Below, piece by piece: positions 12,740 through 25,188 of a stretch of 64,000 nucleotides of DNA. Each line of letters begins with the position of its first letter. Positions within the stretch are counted from its first letter, which is position 1. The position numbers and the translations under genes are program-made. Source of the stretch: Engraulis encrasicolus (taxonomy: Eukaryota > Chordata > Actinopteri > Clupeiformes > Engraulidae); assembly GCF_034702125.1 (NCBI RefSeq), contig NC_085868.1, forward strand, positions 32,885,629 to 32,949,628, written 5' to 3'. The notes below the pieces were generated by a model. The model did not search any database and had not been told where the DNA came from. It saw only the letters and a list, made by a program, of their open reading frames with translations.

Positions 12740-12915
12740 AAGTTTTCACCAATGCAAGATCTTGTATTGATGATGGTAGAGTCTGGACACTATGTAACAC
12801 CTTCTCCATCATATCCCAAAGATTCTCAGTGAGGTTGAGGTCTAGACTCTGTGGTGGCCAATCCATGTGTAACAATGATCGCGCATGCTTCCTGAACCAT
12901 GATTTTATAATTTGA
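12740..12915 (-). pseudogene. Tc1/mariner transposase C-terminal relic
   Basis: On the - strand, around 12800-12870, the frame reads H-M-D-W-P-P-Q-S-L-D-L-N-L-T-E-N-L-W. This is the conserved final part of the Tc1 DDE catalytic domain (usual form W-P-x-Q-S-P-D-L-N-P-I-E-N-L-W). Stops occur on both sides, so it is a dead fragment. Confidence 0.8.
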
Positions 12916-13709
12916 GCCTGATTAATCTTGAAATATGCTGTATTTTTTTTTAATCCATTGATATCATTGCATATTGATTCAGCTTTCCAAATACAAAGTA
13001 TTTCAGTGACTGTTGATGGAAATTATTTAACCCTTTCAAACAGACTAGCTTATTTTATATGACCTTATATGGTCATTTCAAGAAGTTCTTTAAAGACGTT
13101 AGAAACAAGTTGTTGCACCTATTGGTTCAGGGAACAAAATTCACTCAGAGTGAACACAACTCCTCAGAGTTTAGATCTCTCATTCAGATTCTTGAGGTTG
13201 GTTGGAGAAGGCTTTACATAGTGTTCAAATTCTACCATCATACAATACCTTGGTAAAAACTTAAAGCAACACTAGATGGAAAAAGTCCAGATATTGCAGA
13301 TTGAGTGTGACCTTATAATATGCACCATATGCATTTTTTGCCTGCCTGAATTTGATACATATTATTATGGTTACCCCACCCTCTGGAAGATGAGGGCCCA
13401 CAACTTTCAAGCTATAAGTGAGCTTATTCCTGGTAATGAATGGGCATTTAATCGCTAGAACCTCATCTCCATGGCATACTGCTGTATGTATAGGTGCTGT
13501 GTGTGTATGATGTGTATTACAGAACAGTATGTGTGTGGTTGTGTGAAATGCCTTATGGCTAAATGTGTGTTACATGTTAAATATGTTGTGCAATAATATG
13601 TATAATGTTTTGCATATCTATTTATTTATGCTGCTAGAGACCTTAATTTCCTTCAGGAGTGATGTACTCTACTCAACAGTACACACAGTGTATCTTTTAG
13701 AATTTTGAG
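12916..13709. other. Non-coding core of the 6-kb element
   Basis: A/T-rich sequence without recognisable coding content. Confidence 0.4.
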
Positions 13710-15098
13710 AGTAGTCTAGGCTTTCCTCTGGGTTACTGTGCCTGCAGATGGCAGAAGGTACTGAATGGTAGTTGTGTAATTCTACGGTCTCCCCTTCTGT
13801 GAAAATAGCTCACTGTTACATCCCCAAAGTATGTACAGAGTGTACGGGTGATGTACTGTACGTAGTAGTACATACGTTGTGGGGGGTGTCACCCGGGATG
13901 CAAATAATTGTAGAATCCCCAGATTACTTCCTATTGAGTTTCCGGGCCTATTGATCACCAACTAGAGGTGAAATCGCACAGATCCATTGATTTTGGTTGT
14001 ATTTTTTATCTTATTTTTTTGCTGTGGAATCAATGTATTGCTTGGTAAAAAGAATGGCATATTGTTTGATATCAAAACTTGGACAAAAACCTGATTACCA
14101 ATGAAGTACAGCTGGAAATATAACAAAAAAGTGAAAAAATGTCAGATTTTGGCATGAAGTTAAGCCAAAATCATGTAGAAATGTGGTTTAACAATATCTT
14201 CTTTATTGGATATCAGTAGATGTGTCCTGTGCACCTGGAAAGCCTTTATTGACAGCTTACCCAAGCCAACAAGGATTTCAGGTCATTTTTCATTTTTCAG
14301 AAATTTCTCTCGAAAAATGAAGTTAGCCTACATACCGTTAAGTCACCACAGATCCATTTATTTTGGTTGTATTTTCATAGTTTTTGCTGTGGTATCACTA
14401 TACTTCTTAATAAAAAGAATGCCATATTGTTTGATGTCAAAACATGAAGAAAAACTTGATTGCCAATGAGGTAAAGATGAAAATATAGCATTTTGAAGCA
14501 TAAAATTGAGTCAAAACCCTATTGAAATGTGATTTAAAAATATTTTTTCAATTTAATGTTGTCAGCATGTATGTCCTGTGCACCTGGAAAGCCTTTATTG
14601 ACAGCTTACCCAAGCCACCAAGGATTTAAGGTCATTTTTCATTTTTCAGAAATTTCTCTCGAAAAATGAAGGGTACATACATTACAATAGGCACAACTTT
14701 TTTTCGCGATATTTCCGCCCGAGCAGACCCTCCAATTATTTCTCCTAAGGGATAGAACTAACAAAAAAAATCACAAATAAAAAGTATGGCAGGCCATGTC
14801 AGGTTCCTCCCATTTTAAAGCACTTTTGAGAGTTTGGCTCCCCGGCTACATCTACTTTGTTTTGCCAACAAATGACTCGTTGTCTGCGGTCACTGACTGT
14901 GCTACTTATGACAAATGCAACTAGCATTACCACGGTGAAAATGAGACCACGTAGCCGGCTAGTTCCAACGTTTTGTCAGGTTACACAACGGCAAATGCCA
15001 TTCAAAATTGTCTACATTACCTGTGAGAAAGTGTGTCAAACAACTAACACGATGATGAAGGAGATTTGGTTCCCGGAGCCCTTATAGTGGATAGGCCG

Positions 15099-15182
15099 CG
15101 AGGAAGCCAAGAAGAACTTGGAGGCAGCTGTCATCCTCAACGAGGAAGCCAAGAAGAACTTGGAGGCAGCTGTCATCCTCAA
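15099..15182. repeat. 42-bp tandem duplication
   Basis: Two identical adjacent 42-bp units (15099-15140 and 15141-15182) beginning CGAGGAAGCCAAGAAGAAC. One + frame reads E-E-A-K-K-N-L-E-A-A-V-I-L-N twice, but no longer protein was recognised. Confidence 0.85.
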
Positions 15183-15743
15183 CGTATCTCGACAACATGC
15201 ATCCACTCCTTTTAAAACTTCATGGCCAAGAAGCTAATTTCACGAATACATTTCCTAAAGATAAAACTCTAAGCCTTTCACTTGAAATGTTGACAGCGCT
15301 ACAGTCCCAATCAATCACAACCCTTTTTGGTCATATTTCGAATAGAAGCAGCTTTCCTCCTTGATTCCATTCATGTCATGTAGGAGGTGTGTTACGCTTC
15401 AGACCAAAGCAGTCGATAACACCAGATTGGCACTAGTCCCGCCCGTTTACGTCAGTGGTTCCGCCCACTGACTTTGATGGGTGAGATTGACAGATTAATT
15501 TAATTAATGATGTGCTGAAACACACGTAACATGAAATAATTAAATAAATTAATTAAATAATTAATTGAATTGCGAAATAAATATTTAACATTACATTATA
15601 TAAATTTACATTTAATTCATAAATTATATATTTAATGCCAATTTTAATTATTTAATTCTACTTTAAATTAATTAGTGACACATTGAATTAATTATTTTTT
15701 GGTGTATTTATTTAATTAAGCGTGGCTCATTTGGCGTTCCATA

Positions 15744-15862
15744 GGTAATTAGCGGGGAGAGTGAGACGGGATTCTGCGAATGAGCTCAGGCCAGAATCAA
15801 ACCTGGGTCGCCGGTGTAGCAGTCGAGTGCCCAGCCAATTGAGCCATGGCTGGGCCGATCTG
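15744..15862 (-). mobile_element. tRNA-derived SINE, 5' body (split copy)
   Basis: Read on the - strand it starts near 15862 with a tRNA-like head: an A-box-like TGGCTCAATTGGCTGG and a B-box-like GGTTTGATTC. It continues CTGGCCTGAGC to CACTCTCCCC and stops at the GGTAAT junction. The missing tail is at about 1920-1976. It resembles the SINE at 61312-61475. Confidence 0.8.
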
Positions 15863-16398
15863 ATGGAATTGACCAGATTCTGCTGATCCTGTTTTCACTG
15901 AAGTACAATGTTTGCGATGCAAATGATGGCAAAGCATATGGTAGACTTTATGGATTTGTTACCTTTTAAATAAAACTAAGACTTCACAGCAACACAAAAT
16001 AAGGATGTCGCTGTGATACAAACAAAATGTGTTTTTTTTTTTTTTGCCAAATTTGCAAAATTGCATTTTTTTTCAAATGAAGATCAGTTCAAGAATTCAG
16101 TTTGAACAAAAATATGGTGCAATGATTGCTGCCTGGTCAACTTCTGGTCAACTCATTTGCCGCTTGATCCTGCAGGTGGCGGTAATGCAAGTTCCTAATG
16201 AGTTCCAGCTACATAGAAGAAGAGAATTCGGCACTCTGGTTTGGCAACTCGAATCACATGTGAAGGCAACCTTCCACTAAAACACATGGTACACTTCTTG
16301 GTGTTGCAGTAAACGCAGATGTTTCCTTTGTAATTTGTCATTTTTGAGCAGTTTTATGTGGAATATTTTCAGGTAGTTTGACACTTGAAATACTCACG
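15863..16398 (+). promoter_or_regulatory. WDR12 upstream region and 5' UTR
   Basis: Unique sequence between the SINE and the WDR12 start codon at 16399. The promoter and 5' UTR must lie here unless an upstream non-coding exon exists. No TATA box could be placed with confidence. Confidence 0.35.
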
Positions 16399-18556
16399 AT
16401 GGCGCAGTTACAGGCGAGGTTCTTCACTGAAAACAAAAAGTAAGTTTTGGTCTTTTCAAACAACTACCATCCTGCCTTCTGAGCAGCTAACTGATTAGCA
16501 ATTGGGCTGCTATTATTAATAATTATTATACAGTTAAACTGGTTGCCTCCCACCTAGTTACTCAGAAAGTATGTGGTAGTCTGCTGTGTCACGTATAGAT
16601 GATGGCGTACTTTATGCGTGTTGTAAGGTTAGCAGTCATCACTTGGACAACACGTAGCCTACTTTTTGTTATCCTGCATTTTTTTTTTTTTTTTTGCTTC
16701 TGAACGGGTAGAATGAGAGACAGGGATGAGTGTGTATTTCATGCCAAGGATCTAGCTCGCAGCTCTCATAACAAACCATTGCTTTTTGCATAGTAAAATT
16801 GAAAGCTTAGTTTACCTAACCTAGTCATGTTCTTGTTTCAGACCAATCATGCGGGTGTGATTTAGGTGTATGTGGTTGGCCCATGGGCATTTGTGGAAGT
16901 GATAATATCTTGATTATACCCTTTTATCTTTTCCAGATATGTGATAGACGATGTCCCGTTTTCAATTCCCGCTTCATCAGAGGTTACAGACCTCAGCAAC
17001 ATTATCAACAAACTCCTGGAAGCCAGAAATGGTGAGCTGGATGCCCACAAACTCCTGTCCTGCCCTGTGCAATATTGTGCTAAATCTACTTATTTTGCAG
17101 TCTGACTATTTGTCAGTGATGGTAATACCTCTAATCCCAAATTTTGCTTTGGGGGGAGAGATGTTCAGATCACATCTGCGGTGCTTGACTGACACATTTA
17201 ATTGCATATATGCATATGACCATGGAGAATGATGATGTGTTACTATAAAACTACTTGGGTCATCTTGGGTTGACTTAGTACTAGTAGCAGACATCAAGTG
17301 GTATAACCACAGTTACTGTCCATAGATTCATTAATAATTAATGTACAGACAATGAATAAGCTCCAGTAGAAGTCAGTAGGAACTAAAACAAATCATTTAG
17401 TGTTCATAATAGTGACATCTGCAGTTTCACCACACTGACGTCTGCTACTACAAAAACATCAATGACCCACTTATTGATTGATGGATTGGTCGGTTGATTA
17501 ATTGATTGCTTGTCTGTTGTATCTCTCTCTTTCTCTATCTCTCTCTCAGCCTCGCACTCGCAGGTTGACTTTGACTTCCTCGTTCGAGGACAGTTCCTTC
17601 GCACATCCCTGGCCAATCATATGGAAGCATTCGACATATCCACAGTAAGAGAGCAAAAAAAAAGTTCCCTCTCCCCTTGCATACACACACACCTACCTCT
17701 TCCACGCTACCAGGTTATCCATTCCTAATCTCTCTCTCCCCCTCTTTCTCCCTCTCTTCAGGAAGACGTGGTGGAGATTGAGTATGTAGAGAAGTTCACA
17801 GCTCCAGAGCCCGAAGAGTGTGTGATGCATGACGACTGGATCAGCTCAGTGGAGGCCGACTCAGAATGGTCTGTGTGTGTTTTGCTAGTGGTGTGGTGTG
17901 GGCATGCTCAGTGTTGCCAGATTTGTCTGATCAAAACCCGCCCATAAGGTTCTCAAAAACCGCCAAAATGCGCAAAATTCCGCCCAATTTCAACAAATTG
18001 CATTGGTTTCTATGGGCACAAAACTGCTTCAAGAACCGCCAAAGGGTCAATTTTTCCCGTTTTTACCTGCAGCCGGCCGTCCCAAGTAGCCCAATTGGGA
18101 GGGCACCCGCCCAATCTGGCAACACTGGGCATGCTTGTAGTATGAATTTATATTTGACCCCATGATAACAACACTGTTTATATCAGTCTGATGAAGGAGA
18201 GTTTATCGTATGTGTGCCTTGTCTATCTGCGACCACTCTTCTCGTGTGAGAGTGTGTCGTATTGCGTGTCAGTGGGATTGTGACGGTGTTGTCTGTGTTC
18301 ATGCTTTGATGTGCTGCATGTGTGTCGTTGTCGCAAGGATCCTGACGGGCTCGTATGATAAGACCGCTCGTATCTGGTCTCTGGAGGGCAAAGCGGTCAT
18401 GACGGTGGCGGGACACACTGACGTGGTGAAGGACGTTACTTGGGTCAGGAGGGGTGAGTGTCTCGCACGCACGCACGCACGCACATGCACACGCACACAA
18501 GCACAGACACACACACAAATGGTTAAGGATGTTACCATGGTCTGGATGGGTGAGGG

Positions 18557-18654
<98 letters not shown>

Positions 18655-18806
18655 GTAAGGATCTTACCTGGGCTAAGAGTGGGGTGAGTGATCATTTGTG
18701 AATCAAATATGTACTAAATACACCCACGTACACACACACACACACATACTTCAAAGTTATTCATGTGCTTTCATTCCTTGTGTATTCATGCCTGTGCATG
18801 CTGCTC

Positions 18807-18857
<51 letters not shown>

Positions 18858-21800
18858 ACGCGTGCGCGTATGTGTGCATGTCGCTCCCTCTCTCCTTCAG
18901 ACGGGTTGACGTCTCTGCTCCTGACGGCGTCCCTGGACCAGACGGTGATGCTGTGGGAGTGGAACTCTGAGCGCAACAAGATCAAAGCGCGCCACTGCTG
19001 CCGAGGACACGCGGGGAGCGTGGACACCGTCGCCGTCGACCCCACGCGGACCAAGGTTTGTATGTCTGCATGACACAGACAGAGAGAGCGCATCCAGGTC
19101 GACTGAGAACCGTGCCGGTGCACGCCACCGATTTTAGCATTCGCGAACCGGAAAGTTGGTTTGCAATGCGAACCGCGAAATACTAGGTTTTTCTCCGCGA
19201 AACGGGACAACAGCGTGGCCGTCAGCAGGTTCATCCGTGTAACACAGTCACGTGCGGAAAAAGTTCAGAGCCCGGTATGAACACGGGCAGTTTGCAGATA
19301 AGCACTTTAGTGCCGAACGTAACTGGTGCGGGCACTGGCTCCATTCTGGTCGGCCTGAAAGCCCTAAGAGAGAAAGTCTTTGTTTGCTTTTCATACTGCA
19401 TTAAAAAGGTTGTCTGCAGAGAGAATGCATCAGGCCTTGTGCACTGCCTGCAGATTTGACCAGTGACCTAACTTGATGATATGGTGTAGAAGCAACGCAC
19501 GGTGTTCTGTACAGCGCCTCCTCGCAGAATGCTGTTTTCGCGATTAAAATAAACTTTTCAGTGTAATGACAACCATCACACCTTTTGTATAGCTCATTTG
19601 AAAGAGGAGGTTGTCGTCTTCAAAATAAGACCAACTAGAATTGCGGTGGTTAATGTATGGGTTGATTGATTAAATCAAATAGGTAACAGTATTCCGAACG
19701 CATCTCACCAAATAAGTAACAGTACTCCGTACAACTTCATTACATTAAAACGGTGCACTACCAATGGTTTTCATGACCGATCTAATGTGTATGTGTTTGT
19801 GAAGTGCTAAACTAATTGTTATTCGTTCCATGAAGAGTTTAAGTGAATATAACATGGCAAAAATAACATAGCAACCGCGTATGAAAGTGCCGTTCTTGGC
19901 TGCAATGTAGCTTGTTGCAACAAGGTTGCAACAAGCTACTTCCGGCTAGCATGCATGTTGCTTTCAAAGTCATCTTTACCGTGTTGTAATCATTCAAACT
20001 CTGTTTTGAAGGGATAGTTTGACAACAAACAAACACACCAACATTATAATTGCATGAAAACCATTGCTAATGCAGCACTTTAAGGTAAATCAGATGTACG
20101 GAATACTGTTACTTATTTGTTCAGGCCGACGGAAGCTAGCGGCTCATGGCTAACCGGCACTTGGCACAAATAATCAATCCATACATTAACCACAATGCTC
20201 CACTGTAAGTCGATGTGGTCTTATTTTGAAGACGACAACCTCCTCTTTCACATGAGCCATTCAATACGTGTGATGGTTGCCATCACACCGAATGGCATTG
20301 TTTTGATTGCGGAAACGCCATTCTGTGAGGTGGCGCTGTACGGAACACCGTGCGTTACTTCTAGGGCCATGTCGATTCGGCTATTCTGTGACTAAACAAG
20401 TGTTGCTGTGCAAGTGCACTAGTGCTGTTACATTACATTACATTAGCATTTAGCAGACGCCTTTGGCCAAAGCGACTTAGGCAAATGTTGGGGATGTGTG
20501 TGATGATATGCAGAGTAGACTTTACTGCGATTAGGCTAATTACTTTATTGTTACTAGTTCATCACTGCTAGTTGTTCTGTCTTGCACTTAAATGTCAGTC
20601 TGTGAATGCCAGTCCTGTGTATGTTTAAGTCGTAGCATGAGAGAGAGAGAGAGAGAGAGAATTTAATTTTCCTTGTATGACCTGTGCATTTCAAGAAAGT
20701 GACAATAAAAGCTGTCTGGACTTGACTAATGCACTAATAGAGTTGTGTATGTGTCTCTGTGTCTGTCTCTAGTTCTGCAGTGGCTCCTGGGACAAAATGC
20801 TAAAGCTGTGGTCTGCAGGTACGTCCTCCATTATATTTCACACTATATAAAATGCACAAGCCCACTGTTAACATACAGCCATCTTGTATTATGGGTTGCA
20901 GGGTGATGTAGTTCTGCCCCTCTCTCTCTCCATCATTCATTCTCGCTCTCGCTCTCTCTCTCTCTTTCTCGCTCTCGCTCTCCACAGTGCCTACAGAGGA
21001 GGAGGATGAGGTCGAGGAACCCAATAGGCCCAGGAAGAAACAGAAGACTGACAAGCTGGGACTGACTCGGGTAAGAGTTAACACACCGCGCCATCCTGGA
21101 CCTGGGGCATGTTTAGTTCATTACATTGCAACATGATTTTGAGCACACCACAAGCAGACACTGCCACTGATAATGCTTGGAATAACTGAAGAGCTTGGCA
21201 TACGACCTATATCCATTTTGGAACATTTTGGGAAATTGTCATTTTTGTGTTGGGCATTCCATTGCATATGGGTTTGAAAAAAGCATGTTCTCAATATTTG
21301 AGCGGCAAGAATTCACACAGATGATGGGACTTCTAAACAGTCATTTTCAATAATACAATTCAAAAGTCAAAAATGGTGGATATGCCGTTTTGCAATGAAA
21401 CGCTTTGTGGGGTTGTTAATGTTTTTGAACCATTTAATTGTAAACGTCACCAACGTCACCTTCCCCAGACGCCACTGATGACGATGTCTGGCCACACAGA
21501 GGCGGTGTCATCGGTACTGTGGATGGACCCGGAGGAGATCTGCAGTGCATCATGGGACCACACCATCAAGATGTGGGACGCAGAGACAGGCAGCATGAAG
21601 AGCACACTGGTAATGGAGGAGAGAGGGAGAGGGAGAGGGGGAGAGAAAAGGGGGGTGGGGGGGTAGAGACGGGCAGTAGAGGATGAAATTTTTTGGGAAT
21701 TCCCGTGGGTCCTGCGGGATGGGAGTCAAAATTTTAAAGATGAACGGGAGCGGGTAGGAACGGGAATAAAGTTGAATGGGAGCGGGCAGGAACGGGAATA

Positions 21801-23639
21801 AAGATGAACGAGAGCGGGAATGTGCGCTTATTTTTTCATTAAAAAAGCCTTGTTTTTTGATAAAACGGGAGTAGGATTGATTTTGAGTGGGAGTGGGCAG
21901 GATTGGGAAACATTCTTTTCAGGAGTGGACGGGATAGGATTCGTTTCTTTTACTCCAGTCCGGGATGGATAGAGACGGGCAGCATGAAGAGCACACTGGT
22001 AATGGAGGAGAGAGACTTGGACGTTAAAAAAGCTTTTATTACGGATTTCATGTAGTTAATACACACAGCCCCCTAGCAGCTGACTTTAAAAATAAAAATA
22101 AAATAAATAAATAAAAGAAAAAGATACATCTATACATTCCATCATACTACGCTGAGAGAGAGGGACAGCAGGCTGGCACAGTGGCAAGGATTTTAGTGAG
22201 TTAGTTGCTACGTTTACATGAGACATTTAATTCCGAATTAACTCACTTTAATTCTGAATAAAAATGTCATGTAAACACTTCGCAATTCGGAATTAAATGA
22301 AAGATCAAAGTGAACTTGACGGAACTATTTAATTGGGTAATATTAATTCAGAATTACAAACGTCATGTAAATGTAGCCAGTGTTAACTGAATGGAGAGTA
22401 TAATCAAAAATACTGAATCAAACCAAGATAACGCAAAACACGCCCACTCAATGCAGAAGCGTGTCAGAGAGTGTTTATGGGTAGTACGAGAGAGGAATCT
22501 CGCGACTTTTTCCGGGTGGTACTGTCCACTAAGTGGCGCCATCCAGACAGCGCAGAGGAGCGCCAAGGAGCGCAGAGGCTGTTAGAATGAACGGGGTCCA
22601 TGGAGCTCATTCACAGATGCTGCCATTGCTTTGGGAGAGAATGGGTATCGTCGTTTCATTTTATTTTTCCCAAAGGCAGGATGAATTATCCTTTCAAACA
22701 GCACTTAGTTTGAATGTTTAAACTCTCTGGATCTTTGTAAAATACGTCTTTATTGTCAATATGACGTCACGAGTGGCTTCACACACTGCGTTTGGATTGG
22801 TCGGCCGGCTGCATTGCTGTGATCACGACGGCCGTAAAGCAATTTTGTTAGCAAGATGCTAGCGGAGCCTGACTCATACATGCCAATGCTGTAAGACATC
22901 AGAAGGACACAACTCCCAGGTAATTGTACATTTCATTTACATCCACATTGGTTTCTCAGAACTTACAATAATATTGTCAAGTTTCAGCCGACAGCGAGCA
23001 CAATTGTCAGTTATTAGCGCCAGCCTTATGGGCTCTGCTGTCTCGACAGCGCTCTCTAGGTGAACTGCAGGCACGGGTTGGAGGTTGTTCGAAATTGAAC
23101 ACTGTATGTAAACCCACTGTGAGCGTGTGCTCAAGTTGGGTCTCCTAAGGGGGCGTTGTCCCCTACTTCTTCTTCTCTTTTTGAGGTGTTTGCGCAAGAT
23201 GTGCGTTACCGCCATCTACAGCGCTAAGGGGACTTCATTGATTCTAAACCTCAGGACTCCGAAGGTCTCCTAACCCAGTGTTTCCCAACCAGGGGTACGT
23301 GTACCACTAGGGGTACGTGAGCTGCAGGGGGTACTTGGAAAAATGTTATTATTATAACAAATGTATGGAGCAGTCACATCAGGAGAGAGAAAGCGATATA
23401 GAACATGAATTAGGGGGTACTCATGGCACAACTAAGAGGCTTAGGGGGTACACGAGACAAAAAAGTTTGGGAAACACTGTCCTATCCGAAGGTCTCCTAA
23501 AGGGGCGTTCACCCGACATAAAGTGGATACCGGAAAAGAAACAAAATTATGCTTCTTCTTAGATCCACCTTCTTTGGTATAATGGTGGAGAGATACTGTA
23601 AAACTGTGACCCTGGGCCCTTTTTCCCCCCTTCATCTTC

Positions 23640-23676
<37 letters not shown>

Positions 23677-24161
23677 TCATTTGTACTTATTTTCTCTCTT
23701 CCTGACGACAAAGCGAGGCAGTAATGTCTTCACCTGTCTAGTCCAGTCGATCCTTCTCATGTCCCACTCCATCATAATATTTTTCATTTCTCTGTCCTTC
23801 ATCTCTCCTCTACAGTAGCAGCAAGGTATCCAACTGTGTGTTGTAATGTGTCTTTTTTTTCTATTCCTTGCTCTTGTGTCCCCCTCCTCCAGAATGGCAG
23901 CAAGGTCTTCAACTGCGTGTCCTACTCTCCGCTGTGCCGGCGGCTGGCCTCTGGCAGCACTGACCGACACGTGCGCCTGTGGGACCCTCGAGCCAAAGGT
24001 TAGTCTCCTCCCTTCCCTTCCCTTCCCTTTTGTTTCCTTCCCTTATGCTTTTCTCTGTGTGCTTAGCTTGACGCCTTGCATGGCTGCCGTCTTAACCGTG
24101 TGTAGGATCGTGTGTGGGTGAAGGTGAGGCATCAGTCTTCAGCACGTCTACACACAGTTTA

Positions 24162-24227
<66 letters not shown>

Positions 24228-25153
24228 CTATATTTTCACTGTTGCCACAGGCTCAAACAAATGTGTGGTTAGGGTACGTTATGTGTGTTTATGTCTGTGT
24301 GTCTGGAATGACTGTGTATACAGTGGATGTAATGACGCCTCTGTCCTCTAGATGGGTCTCTGGTGCAGCTGTCCCTGACGTCCCATACAGGCTGGGTGTC
24401 AGCAGTGCTGTGTCTGTCTGTCTGTGGCTGCGTTGCAATATGCGACCTTGCCTCCTCCACTTGCGCTTGTCTCCTCGTCCCGCCTCCTGGCCCCTCCTCC
24501 GTGGAGAAAACGATAAAGTTTCCCAGCTGTCAGCCTAGCCACAACAACTTTTGAGGGACTGTTTTTCATTCACCATCCCAATTGCAAATGAGAAAAAGAC
24601 TCTACAATTGAGCTTTTGCAAGATATTGAAATGTAATGCTGTTGTCAGTAATGTCATGACGAGAAGCAAGTGGAGGAGGCAAGGTCGCATATTGCAACGC
24701 ACTCTGTGTGTCTGTCTGTAATCACTGCTCTAAATCCCTCCTCTGTCCTCTAGATGGCTCCCTGGTGCAGCTGTCCTTGACGTCCCATACAGGCTGGGTG
24801 ACAGCAGTGCAGTGGTCCCCAAGCCAGGAGCATCAGCTGGTCTCAGGATCCCTCGACAACATCGTCAAACTGTGGGACACCAGGAGGTATGGAACCAACA
24901 CACACTTTCAGTGTTTTTTGTTTGTTTGTTTTGTTTTTTTGATAAGATAAAATGTATGCATTTGTGTTATAGGCACTGGGATAAGTATATATCTACCGAT
25001 AATAATGATAACTTAGTTCTTATAGTGCCTTTTATGGAACCCAAGGTCGCTTTACAAAAGGAGTATAAAACATTTTTTGTAAACCAAACTATGAGTTTTA
25101 AACTGTATTAAACAGAACGCCATTGCAATGCTTACCTGTTTGGCCTAATTTTC

Positions 25154-25188
<35 letters not shown>

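Larger units (their letters stand above)
8864..14846. mobile_element. 6-kb long-TIR element flanked by TA, nested in the 13.8-kb unit
   Basis: Outer ends are GCCGGGGAGCCAAA (8864 on) and its inverse TTTGGCTCCCCGGC (ending 14846), with TA on both sides (8862-8863 and 14847-14848). The arms are inverted copies of each other for more than 1 kb (about 8864-10340 and 13710-14846). Each arm contains two tandem units of about 350 bp that share TGACCTGAAATCC and AAGCTGTCAATAAAGGC. The arms differ by many substitutions, and the left one holds a later MITE and a CA microsatellite. The core (10340-13710) carries LINE and Tc1 relics but no intact gene. Confidence 0.75.
1977..15743. mobile_element. 13.8-kb inverted-repeat unit inserted into a SINE (6-bp target duplication)
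   Basis: The left end starts TATGGAACGCTAAATGAGCC and the right end is its near-perfect inverse (GGCTCATTTGGCGTTCCATA). The inverted similarity continues for roughly 230-280 bp of AT-rich sequence (1977-2205 and about 15466-15743), closing with the inverse of CACCCATCAAAGTC. Direct repeats GGTAAT lie at 1971-1976 and 15744-15749, and the outer flanks are the two halves of one SINE. The unit therefore behaves as a single insertion. Its interior has accumulated other elements (5523-5838, 7454-7695, 8864-14846), and no transposase or integrase frame remains. A 6-bp duplication with long inverted ends is reminiscent of Polinton/Maverick elements, but the ends do not start AG and no Polinton gene is visible, so the class is unresolved. 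Confidence 0.75.

Noticed and set aside
1977..15743. Calling the 13.8-kb unit a Polinton/Maverick
   Set aside because: The 6-bp duplication and long inverted ends fit, but the ends do not start AG and no polymerase, integrase or capsid frame is visible.
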